Positions 1 to 7,011 of a DNA stretch of 10,148 nt are shown piece by piece; the first letter of the stretch is position 1; every line of letters begins with the position of its first letter. A model generated the notes under the pieces. That model saw only the letters and a program-made list of their open reading frames with translations. It ran no database searches and was not told where the DNA came from. This DNA is from DATAYF01 sp036272735. GTDB taxonomy: Bacteria; Chloroflexota; Ktedonobacteria; Ktedonobacterales; Ktedonobacteraceae. The position numbers were made by a program, and so were the translations under genes. Location: NCBI GenBank assembly GCA_036272735.1, contig DATAYF010000063.1:1-10148 (forward strand). Reading direction: 5' to 3'.

Positions 1-295
1 ACCGAACGAACAAACGATTAACACAGGGCGCAAAGGTTGAGAACTGTCGAGTCTTGACCTGGGTGGCGTTCCGCTCCTGGTTGGTCGGCAATCTCACAAC
101 AAAAACAATCGCGAAGAAAGCTGATACGGGAAAGAAGCCACCCACCCCAACCAGCCCGAAAGGAAGGCCTGTTTCCTCCCCCGCATAAATGACGGCGGTC
201 TCCACAGGCCGATGTGATGAAGCACAAGGCTCATGGGAAAGACCCAGTGGTACCGTCTTTCCCCATCACCCAACAATTGAAAGGAGTTCTTTCTC
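1..295. other. Non-coding leader region with a possible IS605-like end remnant
   Basis: No convincing gene was found here. The open frames on the minus strand (about 18-227 and 94-465) are not protein-like, and the second runs into the downstream gene. Positions 175-198 resemble positions 9326-9348, the hairpin region behind the tnpB gene: 21 identities over 24 aligned positions with one gap, same orientation. This may be the worn end of a related element. The last 16 bases hold the ribosome binding site of the next gene (AAAGGAG at 280-286). No well-formed -35/-10 pair was found. Confidence 0.5.
175..198 (-). repeat. Short copy resembling the IS605-like right-end region
   Basis: Compared with 9326-9348, this stretch matches at 21 of 24 aligned positions (blocks CCTCCCC, GCATA, ATG and CGGCGG, with two mismatches and one gap). 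At the right-hand site the sequence lies at the 3' tail of tnpB and forms a hairpin; here the hairpin is poor. It could be a degraded transposon end or a chance match between GC-rich sequences. The orientation assumes the transposon reading direction is minus, as at the right-hand copy. Confidence 0.3.
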
Positions 296-799
296 ATGAA
301 CGAACCTGTGACGAACATCGACCCGCGCTTCAGCGCTCCGGACACGGTTGCCACCCCATGGGATGAGACACGTCGCGTGCTGGAAACCGCCGAATTATTT
401 TGGATCTCGACGGTCCGGGCAGACAGTCGCCCCCACATGACTCCGCTGGTTGCCGTGTGGCTCAATGGGGCTCTCTATTTCACCACCGGTGCCACCGAAC
501 AGAAGGCCCTCAATCTGCATAAGAACCCGCACGTGATCCTGATGACTGGTTGCAATCACTGGGATGCAGGGCTTGATGTCGTGGTCGAGGGCGACGCCGT
601 CCGGATCATCGACGATGACCTGCTCGAACGCCTTGCCTCAGCATGGGCCACGAAATGGGATGGGCGATGGCAATACGAGGGGAGAGGTGGCGGCCTCCAC
701 CACAAACATGGAGGGATGGCTCTTGTGTTCGAGGTCAAACCCATCAAAGTTCTCGCGTTCGCGAAGGGCACTTTCAGCCACACACGTCATCAGTTCTGA
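296..799 (+). CDS. Pyridoxamine 5'-phosphate oxidase family protein (FMN/F420-type split barrel)
   Basis: A 167-residue protein with the features of the PNPOx-like split beta-barrel family, whose members bind FMN, F420 or haem. The core runs from about residue 24 to 160: an early strand (FWISTVRADSRPHMTPL, about 35-51), then VWLNGALYFTTG (54-65), the KALNLHKNPHV segment (70-80) that usually lies by the cofactor phosphate, and VVVEGDAVRI (96-104). The C-terminus, KGTFSHTRHQF, resembles the end of F420-dependent FDOR-B-type reductases, so a deazaflavin cofactor is plausible but not shown. The substrate is unknown. ATG 296 has AAAGGAG nine bases upstream. The next gene starts 165 bases downstream on the same strand, so co-transcription is possible. 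Family call firm; cofactor and reaction uncertain. Confidence 0.85.
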   Translation: MNEPVTNIDPRFSAPDTVATPWDETRRVLETAELFWISTVRADSRPHMTPLVAVWLNGALYFTTGATEQKALNLHKNPHVILMTGCNHWDAGLDVVVEGDAVRIIDDDLLERLASAWATKWDGRWQYEGRGGGLHHKHGGMALVFEVKPIKVLAFAKGTFSHTRHQF

Positions 800-964
800 C
801 GTCCGGCAGATGGGTCTTGCATGGTGCCCGCGCCTCACCAGATCTGGTTTGGGACTGGAGATGGGTGAGTTGCGGAAGACCGTGAAGGGCGAGCAGCACC
901 TTTCAGTAAAGCACAGAACACGCTGTCAAAAAGGTCTTGTAAAGGAGAACGGAGGGAACAGAGA

Positions 965-2170
965 ATGAGCATTTCAGGATTGTCCAAGACGCGACTCTCA
1001 CGTATGCATGATGTCATGGCTGGGTATGTCGAGCGCGGAGAAGTGCCCGGTCTCGTCACATTGGTCAGCAGGCGGGGTGAGGTCCACGTTGATCTCATTG
1101 GGACGCAGGCGTTTGGTGAGCACTCCCCAATGCAGCGTGACACCATCTTCCGCATCTCCTCCATGACCAAGCCCATCATCGCTGTAGCGACCATGATCCT
1201 AGTGGAGGAATGTAAGATACGGCTGGACGAGCCAGTGGACGCTCTGCTTCCTGAACTGGCCGAGCGACAGGTGTTGAAGCGGCTCGATGGGCCGCTTGAC
1301 GAGAGCATCCCCGCGAAGCGACCAATCACTGTGCGGGATCTGCTCACATTCCGCATGGGCTTCGGGCAGTTGCTGGCACCGCCAGATGCCTATCCCATCC
1401 TGAAAGCCGCAAATGACCAGCAGATTGGCATGGGGCCGCCGAAGCCATCGCAGATGCCTCTCCCTGATGAATGGATACGTCGCCTGGGGCGGCTTCCGCT
1501 CATGCACCAACCGGGTGAACAGTGGATGTACAACACGGGGTCCGACGTGCTCGGCCTCCTCATTGCACGTGCCTCAGACCAGCCGCTTGAGACGTTCTTG
1601 CACGAGCGCATCTTCGAGCCACTTGACATGCGGGATACCAGTTTCAGTGTGCCGGAGGCATCGCTCGATCGGCTCACCACCAGCTACTGGCGTGATCCTG
1701 GAAGTGGGATGCTGACCGTGTATGACGAGGCGGTGGGCGGTCAATGGAGTCGTCCGCCAGCCTTTCCGTCGGGAGCAGGAGGACTGGTTTCGACCATTAA
1801 TGACTATCTGGCCTTTGGTCAAATGATGCTTTCCCAAGGCAAACACAACGGCGTGCGCATCCTGTCGAGACCGTCAGTCGAGACGATGACGACCGACCAG
1901 TTGACCCCTGAGCAGAAAGCGGTGTCCGGCCTATTCCCTGGCTTTTTTGACAGCCAGGGCTGGGGGTTCGGCGTCTGCGTGATCACCAGGCGCGATGATA
2001 TCGCGGCGGTCCCCGGTCGGTACGGCTGGGATGGCGGTATGGGCACCTCCTGGTATTGTGACCCCAGAGAGAACATGATCATCATTCTGATGACCCCATG
2101 CTTCCTGGCTTCCCCCAATCCGCCGAACGTCGCTTTCTGGACGTTGGCCTACCAGGCGATCGACGACTAA
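965..2170 (+). CDS. Serine hydrolase of the beta-lactamase class C / EstB esterase family
   Basis: A 401-residue protein of the Beta-lactamase (PF00144) fold. The catalytic SxxK motif is Ser66-Met-Thr-Lys69 in ISSMTKP. The second motif lies at WMYNTGSDVLG: Tyr189 is the likely general base, and the third position of the YxN motif is Thr191 rather than Asn. The third motif, near residues 355-360 (WDGGMG), matches the W-x-G-G arrangement of EstB-like esterases rather than the KTG of true beta-lactamases. It is therefore more likely an esterase or peptidase-like hydrolase than a resistance enzyme. No signal peptide is visible, so it is probably cytoplasmic. ATG 965 is preceded by GGAGGG at 951-956 (spacing 8). 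It may share a transcript with the gene ending at 799. Substrate unknown. Confidence 0.88.
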   Translation: MSISGLSKTRLSRMHDVMAGYVERGEVPGLVTLVSRRGEVHVDLIGTQAFGEHSPMQRDTIFRISSMTKPIIAVATMILVEECKIRLDEPVDALLPELAERQVLKRLDGPLDESIPAKRPITVRDLLTFRMGFGQLLAPPDAYPILKAANDQQIGMGPPKPSQMPLPDEWIRRLGRLPLMHQPGEQWMYNTGSDVLGLLIARASDQPLETFLHERIFEPLDMRDTSFSVPEASLDRLTTSYWRDPGSGMLTVYDEAVGGQWSRPPAFPSGAGGLVSTINDYLAFGQMMLSQGKHNGVRILSRPSVETMTTDQLTPEQKAVSGLFPGFFDSQGWGFGVCVITRRDDIAAVPGRYGWDGGMGTSWYCDPRENMIIILMTPCFLASPNPPNVAFWTLAYQAIDD

Positions 2171-2189
2171 GGGGAAGGTTGGGCACTGG

Positions 2190-2318
2190 TTAGCTCTTGC
2201 TCCCCATACGAGCGAGGAGGAGCTGAACCATCGCTGCCTGGATCAGTGTTTCACTGGTTTGCACTTTCCGCTCGTAATCCTTGCTTAGCCTTCTATTACC
2301 ATTCGCGCCGGCGCAGAA
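2190..2318 (-). pseudogene. C-terminal remnant of a DDE transposase (IS5/IS4-like)
   Basis: Reading the minus strand from about 2318 down to a TAA at 2192-2190 gives a peptide ending in RRLSKDYERKVQTSETLIQA, then AMVQLLLARMGSKS. The NRRLSKDYE...SE..I..A...L...R pattern is the usual C-terminal end of IS5-type DDE transposases. No start and no catalytic DDE region can be found upstream: the frame dissolves after about position 2318 and the sequence there is not transposase-like. It is therefore a short leftover of a lost insertion sequence, starting 20 bases beyond the stop of the serine hydrolase gene. The call rests on recalled family pattern only; the exact IS subgroup is uncertain. Confidence 0.6.
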
Positions 2319-2640
2319 AACACGTGACAGGAAGAGTCATGGATGGTACATTCGTTCTAACAAGGCGCCATACGTCCGTACGGTGAAAAAAACCACGGCA
2401 GGAGAACCGCTCTGTTCTCTTCGTTGGTGTCGCCTGGAGGCGGGTGCACGTCGCAACGAAAAGGAGCAACCAGCCGGCTGGGGAGGCCTTCTGGCACTCC
2501 TCACGGTCCTGTCCTCTCCCGTTCGAGTTGGTCGGCTTGCAATGCTCTCGGTCTCCGACAAGAGCCTCTCGCAAGATGAGGAAGCGTTGGAACGACGGGA
2601 GCATCCCTTGGCTTTTAGCTGCAGGGAGTCTCAGATGTAT
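2319..2640. other. Unassigned intergenic stretch
   Basis: This 320-base stretch separates the transposase scrap from the end of the metallo-hydrolase gene. A 142-codon frame on the plus strand (2281-2709, TTG start) and a 102-codon frame on the minus strand (2296-2604) both cross it. Neither has a good ribosome binding site or a recognisable motif, and the plus-strand one overlaps the 3' end of the metallo-hydrolase gene antisense. A 12-bp perfect palindrome sits at 2470-2481. It may be further degenerate mobile-element DNA. No terminator for the upstream minus-strand gene was recognised. Confidence 0.4.
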
Positions 2641-3666
2641 CTAAACGCCGCTTATGGGACGGCCCTGTGCGTCGCGTTTGACCTTGGGAGCCTGGGGAGC
2701 AAGCACTAACTCACGTTTAGCCAGAAGTTCATGCATAAAACGCAAATTGCGTGCAAACAGTTCTGGCTCCTCCCAGGCGGCGTAGGCCGAGGGCAATGTT
2801 ATCGTTTCGGTAGTGGCGGCTGGCTCCTTGCGTTCAACCACTTCCGCGACCAGGCGCAACATTTCTTGCAAAAGCTGCTGCAACTGCACCACATCCTGCA
2901 TATTACCCACTGGACCATGACCGGGCACGAGCACCGAGAGGTCGTACGCGCTGATCTGCTCAAGTATGTCGATCCACGCGTGTGGGTCGCCTTTCCAGGT
3001 CGTGGGATGCGATTGCACAAACAGCAGATCGCCCATAAAGGCAATCTTTGCGTCGGGCAAAAGCAAAAATGCGTCGCTCTCGCTATGCCCACCACCCAGG
3101 CTCACCAGTTCAACGGAGCGCCGCGAACCATGCAGCGTCATTCTTTTGTCAAAGGTCAGCGTTGGCAGCGTTAGCTCGAACGTGGGCAGGGCCTCAGCAA
3201 ATGCTTGTTGGCTTGCCAGACTCAGTTCCAGTGCGCGTTGCCGCCTGGCATCTTGCTCGCGTGTGATGTACTGTTCACGCGTGCGTAGATAGGCATCAGT
3301 ATTGGCGCGCAGCCAGTTGACGAAGGCGGCACAACGACCAGCCATCGCCACCCGCGCCTGCTCTGTGGCGATAATCGTCGCGTCAGCGCACGCCTGATTG
3401 CCATGGATATGATCGCCGTCGGCATGGCTGTTGACCACGTAGGCGACCGAATGGCCGGTAAGTTGCTCGGCAAGCATCCGCAAGTCTTGCGCGGCCTGCG
3501 GTGTCCAGAACGTATCGAACAGCAGCGTGCTCTCCCCCAGATCGATGATGCCAGCGTTCGCCAGTGAGCCGCTACCAGGCAGCGCAATAGCGGCATAAAC
3601 TCCCTTCGCCAACGCCTGGAGCCGAAAATGTTTGGATGTTGGTAGTGTATGATCGGCGGTATGCAT
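2641..3666 (-). CDS. MBL-fold metallo-hydrolase
   Basis: A 341-residue metallo-beta-lactamase-fold protein. Metal-binding positions can be read in order: His81-Ala-Asp83-Gly-Asp85-His86 in VVNSHADGDHIHGN, His194 in GGGHSESD, Asp213 in MGDLLF and His250 in VPGHGP. In the usual HxHxDH motif the second His is Asp83 here; a non-His residue at this place also occurs in the HANGDH-type MBL group. A long helical, charged insertion (about 100-165) lies between the first and second motifs. No signal peptide is visible, so it probably acts in the cytoplasm; substrate unknown. ATG 3666 has GAGGAA at 3674-3679 on the minus strand (spacing 7). It is divergent from the GlcDE gene with 138 bases between, so shared control is possible. 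Confidence 0.88.
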   Translation of the reverse strand: MHTADHTLPTSKHFRLQALAKGVYAAIALPGSGSLANAGIIDLGESTLLFDTFWTPQAAQDLRMLAEQLTGHSVAYVVNSHADGDHIHGNQACADATIIATEQARVAMAGRCAAFVNWLRANTDAYLRTREQYITREQDARRQRALELSLASQQAFAEALPTFELTLPTLTFDKRMTLHGSRRSVELVSLGGGHSESDAFLLLPDAKIAFMGDLLFVQSHPTTWKGDPHAWIDILEQISAYDLSVLVPGHGPVGNMQDVVQLQQLLQEMLRLVAEVVERKEPAATTETITLPSAYAAWEEPELFARNLRFMHELLAKRELVLAPQAPKVKRDAQGRPISGV

Positions 3667-3759
3667 TATGCGTTTCCTCAGTATTATGTAATATGCGATT
3701 TACGGTAGACCCACGATGAAATCGGGGCCCACCGTACCTCGCTGTGCTATACTTCTCTG

Positions 3760-3765
3760 TATAAT
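3760..3765 (+). promoter_or_regulatory. Candidate -10 box for the GlcDE fusion gene
   Basis: A consensus TATAAT lies 39 bases before the ATG at 3805, in the AT-rich part of the divergent intergenic region. No good -35 hexamer is found 16-18 bases upstream, so it would need an activator or is a chance match. An 8-bp inverted repeat (AGTATTAT at 3680-3687, ATAATACT at 3761-3768) overlaps it. Confidence 0.35.
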
Positions 3766-3804
3766 ACTACCAACAATGCTCCTAATGGAAAAGAGGTACG
3801 AATA

Positions 3805-6426
3805 ATGCTGAAAGAGACCGCGCTCGACTCACTGAAGAACGTACTGCCAGGAGGGCGAGTATTTGCGGATAGAGCAACTCTTGTGGCTTACGAAGTTGAC
3901 GCCGGACTTGATAAGGGCGCACCCGAAGGCGTAGTATTTCCCCACAATGTAGAAGAACTCAGTGCCATCGTGCGCTGGGCACACGAGCATGGCGTGCCAC
4001 TGATTGCGCGTGGCGCGGGCACCGGCCTCTCCGGTGGCGCGGTGGCGGATCGGGGAGGCGTAATCGTTGAATTTGTACATATGAACCGCATCCTCGATAT
4101 CGATACGCAGGGACGCAGCGCCATCGTGGAGCCTGCCCTGATTAACCTGCGCCTGGATGAGCAGGTCAAGCCCTACGATCTCTATTTTCCGCCCGACCCA
4201 TCCAGCCAGCGCGCCTCGACCATGGGTGGCAACGTCGCGGAAAACTCTGGCGGCCCACATTGCTTCAAATATGGCGTCACCACCAACTACATCACCGGCC
4301 TGGATGTTGTGCTGGCTGATGGGCGCGCCGTGCGCGTTGGTGGGCGGGCCAATGATTATCCCGCGTACGACCTCACCGGCCTCATCACTGGTAGCGAAGG
4401 CACGCTCTGCATGATTACCTCAATCATGACGCGCCTGGTACGCAATCCACCGGGCGTCAAGACCCTGCTGGCGATTTTCGACTCGGTCGAACAGGCCGGA
4501 ACAGCAGTCTCGGCCGTCATCGCCGCTGGACTCACCCCCGCGACAATGGAACTAATCGACAACCAGACCATCAACATTGTTGAGCCGTTTGCCCATGCCA
4601 ATCTTCCTCTTGATGCTGGCGCGGTACTGATTATCGATATCGATGGCTATCCCGCGAGCCTGGAGCCGCAAATCGCTGAGATCGTGGGTATCCTGCAACA
4701 ATACAAGGGCTACGGCATCCGCATTGCGCAAGATGAAGATGAGCGCTACAAAATCTGGCTGGCCCGTAAGAGTGCGGCGGGAGCTATCGCCCGTATCGCC
4801 CCGGCCTTCTACATCATCGATATTACCGTTCCGCGCAGCCGCCTGGCCGAAATTCTCGGCGAAGTCGAGCGCATCAGCAAGGCGTATGGCCTGGTTTCGG
4901 GACACGTCTTCCACGCGGGCGACGGCAACCTGCACCCCAACGTGCTCATTCCCGATCCCAACGATGCCGAGCTGCTGGCGCGAGTCAGGCAGGCTGGTCG
5001 CGAGATGGTTAGCTGCAGCGTCGAGATGGGGGGCAGTCTGACGGGTGAGCACGGTGTTGGTATCGAGAAACGAGAATACATGCCGATTATGCACAATCCT
5101 GCCGAAATGATGGCCCACTGGAACATCAAGCAGGTCTTCGACCCACAATGCATCTTTAATCCGGGCAAGATCTTCCCCGCGCCAACGGCCAGCGATGGTG
5201 TTGCACCTTTCGCGGGCCATACTGGCGAGTATCTAGGTGTTAGCGCGGACGGTGCGCGGGCGCTGCAAGGCGAAATCTTTACGCCGCAGGATGCCGAAGA
5301 GGCAGCGGCAGGGATGCGCGCACTGGCGCAGGCCGGGCGTAGCGTCTCTGTCGACCGTCCTGTCAAGCGCGACAATGTCACGCGAGTCAGCACGGAGGCG
5401 CTGCGGGGCATCAAAACGTATGCCCCCGAAGACCTGTACATCACAGCGGGCGCGGGCACGCCACTCAGCAAGTTGCAGGCGTTTCTGGCGCAGGATGGTA
5501 AGCAACTTGCCATCGCCTCACCGTGGGAGCGCGCCACCATTGGCGGCATCGTGGGCGCGAACAACAACGCCCCACTGCGTATGCGCTACGGGTCTATTCG
5601 TGACCTGACCCTGTACGCGACCGTCGCCCTCGCCGATGGGCGTGTCATTCGTACCGGGCGACCTATCGTCAAAAACGTCGCGGGCTACGATCTCACCAAG
5701 CTGATCGTCGGTTCGCATGGCACGCTCGGCTTGATGACCGACGTCACCTTTAAGATTCATCCATTGCCGCGCCACAAAACAACGCTATTGGTGCCCGTGG
5801 AAAAGCTGGACGATGGCCTGAAATGGGCCGGGGCCGCGCTCCCGCTGGCGCTCAACGCCTCGGGCATCGTGCTGAGTAAAGGTTACCAGGCGCAAGACGT
5901 TCCCCAGAGCAACTATCTGCTGGCATACACCGCCGAAGGATTGGCAGAGGATGTGCTGGCGGAATTGGCGCAGGTTCGCCAAGCGTTGACAGCCGTGGGC
6001 GCACCCGAAGCGCTGGAAGTGAGCACCACGAGCGCCACCGACATCTGGGCTAGCGTACTGGGACACGCGGCGGGCAGCATGCTCAAAGTGCGCGCAGGCG
6101 TGCCGGTCAAGGATCTGCCGGACTACCTGCTCAAGCAAGAGCGGCAACTTAACGAAGGCATCTTTTGCGCTGATATCGGTAGCGGCTTCGTCTATGCCGT
6201 GAAGCGTAGCGGTGACGCCGACGAGGCCCAGGCATGGTTAGCAGCCCTGCGCCAACCCACTCTGGACCTTGATGGCTATACCGTCGTCATCGGTATGCCC
6301 GATCCCCTGTTCGCGAAAATCGACCGCTGGGGCTATCAACCGCAAGCCCTCGACATCATGCAACGCCTGAAGCAGCAATGGGACCCACGCGGCACCATGA
6401 ACCCGGGGGAGTTCGTGGTTGGGTAA
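3805..6426 (+). CDS. GlcD-GlcE fusion: FAD-binding 2-hydroxy-acid oxidase/dehydrogenase
   Basis: An 873-residue protein in which two flavoprotein subunits, separate in the classic glycolate oxidase GlcDEF, are joined head to tail. Residues 1 to about 460 are GlcD-like: an FAD_binding_4 domain with RGAGTGLSGG (69-78), then an FAD-oxidase C-terminal domain with HVFHAGDGNLHP (from 367), GEHGVG (414-419) and an FNPGKIFP end (about 452-459). After a linker, about 500-873 is GlcE-like: IGGIVGANNNAP (579-590), KNVAGYDLTKL (623-633) followed by GSHGTLG, and a second end motif MNPGEFVVG. The likely reaction is oxidation of glycolate, lactate or a related 2-hydroxy acid, passing electrons to a membrane carrier, normally through the iron-sulfur subunit GlcF. 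No glcF is in the window. ATG 3805 has AAGAGGT seven bases upstream. The last codon abuts a palindromic terminator. Confidence 0.9.
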   Translation: MLKETALDSLKNVLPGGRVFADRATLVAYEVDAGLDKGAPEGVVFPHNVEELSAIVRWAHEHGVPLIARGAGTGLSGGAVADRGGVIVEFVHMNRILDIDTQGRSAIVEPALINLRLDEQVKPYDLYFPPDPSSQRASTMGGNVAENSGGPHCFKYGVTTNYITGLDVVLADGRAVRVGGRANDYPAYDLTGLITGSEGTLCMITSIMTRLVRNPPGVKTLLAIFDSVEQAGTAVSAVIAAGLTPATMELIDNQTINIVEPFAHANLPLDAGAVLIIDIDGYPASLEPQIAEIVGILQQYKGYGIRIAQDEDERYKIWLARKSAAGAIARIAPAFYIIDITVPRSRLAEILGEVERISKAYGLVSGHVFHAGDGNLHPNVLIPDPNDAELLARVRQAGREMVSCSVEMGGSLTGEHGVGIEKREYMPIMHNPAEMMAHWNIKQVFDPQCIFNPGKIFPAPTASDGVAPFAGHTGEYLGVSADGARALQGEIFTPQDAEEAAAGMRALAQAGRSVSVDRPVKRDNVTRVSTEALRGIKTYAPEDLYITAGAGTPLSKLQAFLAQDGKQLAIASPWERATIGGIVGANNNAPLRMRYGSIRDLTLYATVALADGRVIRTGRPIVKNVAGYDLTKLIVGSHGTLGLMTDVTFKIHPLPRHKTTLLVPVEKLDDGLKWAGAALPLALNASGIVLSKGYQAQDVPQSNYLLAYTAEGLAEDVLAELAQVRQALTAVGAPEALEVSTTSATDIWASVLGHAAGSMLKVRAGVPVKDLPDYLLKQERQLNEGIFCADIGSGFVYAVKRSGDADEAQAWLAALRQPTLDLDGYTVVIGMPDPLFAKIDRWGYQPQALDIMQRLKQQWDPRGTMNPGEFVVG

Positions 6427-6486
6427 TAAAAAAGCGGCCAGCCATGCAATAGCGCGCTATTGCATGGCTGGCCGCTTTTTTATTAC
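6423..6486. terminator. Bidirectional intrinsic terminator, perfect 64-bp palindrome
   Basis: Every base from 6423 to 6486 pairs with its mirror across the centre at 6454/6455; leaving a 4-base loop gives a 30-bp stem. The GC-rich part of the stem is flanked by six A on the left and six T on the right, so each strand reads as hairpin plus U-tract. It sits between two convergent genes. The TAA of the GlcDE gene (6424-6426) and the TAA of the Ddn-like gene (6485-6483) are exact mirror images inside the palindrome. Confidence 0.93.
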
Positions 6487-6893
6487 TTGTTGTTTCGCTC
6501 AAGCGCAATTACAGGGATTTCGCGTGCTGTTTTCTTTTGATATTCAGCATAGGGATGAAATACCTCTGCCGCCCTCGTGAAGGCCTTTTCACGCTCAGCG
6601 CCGCTGAGCACCCTGGCCGTGGCATCGTACTTCTCGTTCCCCACCTCGACAGTAACCTCGGGGTGAGCCAGCAGGTTGAGATACCATTCAGGGTGTTTTG
6701 GGCTGCCACCTTTGGAAGCTACCGCCAGTACGCGGTCGCCGTCAGAAACATACATCAATGGCGTGATGCGCGTGCGACCAGTTTTTGCTCCCGTGTTCGT
6801 CAGCAGGATTAATGGCGCCCAACCCTTCACCTCGCCACCATTGGCGCGGAATTCATCGACAACCTTTTGGTTCCGTTCTTCCCATTCATTCAT
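6483..6893 (-). CDS. Nitroreductase/deazaflavin-dependent oxidoreductase (Ddn-like)
   Basis: A 136-residue protein of the F420H2-dependent quinone reductase family (Ddn, PF04075; split beta-barrel, FDOR-A type). Recognisable parts are APLILLTNTGAKTGRTRITP (about 26-45), VASKGGSPKHPEWYLNLLAH (about 58-77) and EVTVEVG following it, all family hallmarks around the deazaflavin site. Members reduce quinones, nitro-compounds or other small molecules with F420H2; the substrate here is unknown. The ATG at 6893 (MNEWEERN) was chosen over the longer frame start at 6944: it has AAAGAGAG nine bases upstream and gives the usual family length, and the extra 17 residues look like untranslated leader. A likely promoter lies at 6978-7005. 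Confidence 0.87.
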   Translation of the reverse strand: MNEWEERNQKVVDEFRANGGEVKGWAPLILLTNTGAKTGRTRITPLMYVSDGDRVLAVASKGGSPKHPEWYLNLLAHPEVTVEVGNEKYDATARVLSGAEREKAFTRAAEVFHPYAEYQKKTAREIPVIALERNNK

Positions 6894-6902
6894 AAAATAT
6901 AT

Positions 6903-6910
6903 CTCTCTTT
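6903..6910 (-). promoter_or_regulatory. Ribosome binding site deciding the Ddn-like start
   Basis: On the minus strand AAAGAGAG ends nine bases before ATG 6893. The alternative upstream ATG at 6944 has no comparable purine-rich site at a workable distance. Confidence 0.55.
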
Positions 6911-6977
6911 CATTATGTGCAAATCTGCGAAAAAATGCCAGCAAGCCAGGGATTTTGTGAGTTCTTGTCCTGCTATT

Positions 6978-7005
6978 ATTATCCCCCTATAATTAAAAAG
7001 AACAA
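6978..7005 (-). promoter_or_regulatory. Candidate sigma-70-type promoter for the Ddn-like gene
   Basis: On the minus strand, TTGTTC (7005-7000) and GATAAT (6983-6978) are separated by 16 bases in an AT-rich stretch. It lies just downstream of the stop codon of the membrane-protein gene and would give a leader of roughly 80 bases, so the Ddn-like gene probably has its own promoter. No terminator was recognised between the two minus-strand genes, so read-through is also possible. Confidence 0.5.
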
Positions 7006-7011
7006 ATTTGC

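Noticed and set aside
835..1356. 173-codon minus-strand frame opposite the serine hydrolase start
   Set aside because: Serine/arginine-rich shadow of the hydrolase gene; it covers that gene's ribosome binding site and has no start signal of its own.
2470..2481. 12-bp perfect palindrome as an operator or terminator
   Set aside because: No loop, no T-tract, no neighbouring promoter, and a GC-rich 12-mer of this kind is expected by chance at this scale.
2281..2709. 142-codon plus-strand open frame from a TTG
   Set aside because: No ribosome binding site, no recognisable domain, biased composition, and it overlaps the metallo-hydrolase 3' end antisense. It also starts inside the transposase scrap.
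4552..5567. Long minus-strand frames (222 and 252 codons) opposite the GlcDE gene
   Set aside because: Typical shadow frames of a GC-rich, strongly conserved coding gene. Their translations follow the complementary codon pattern and have no family motifs.
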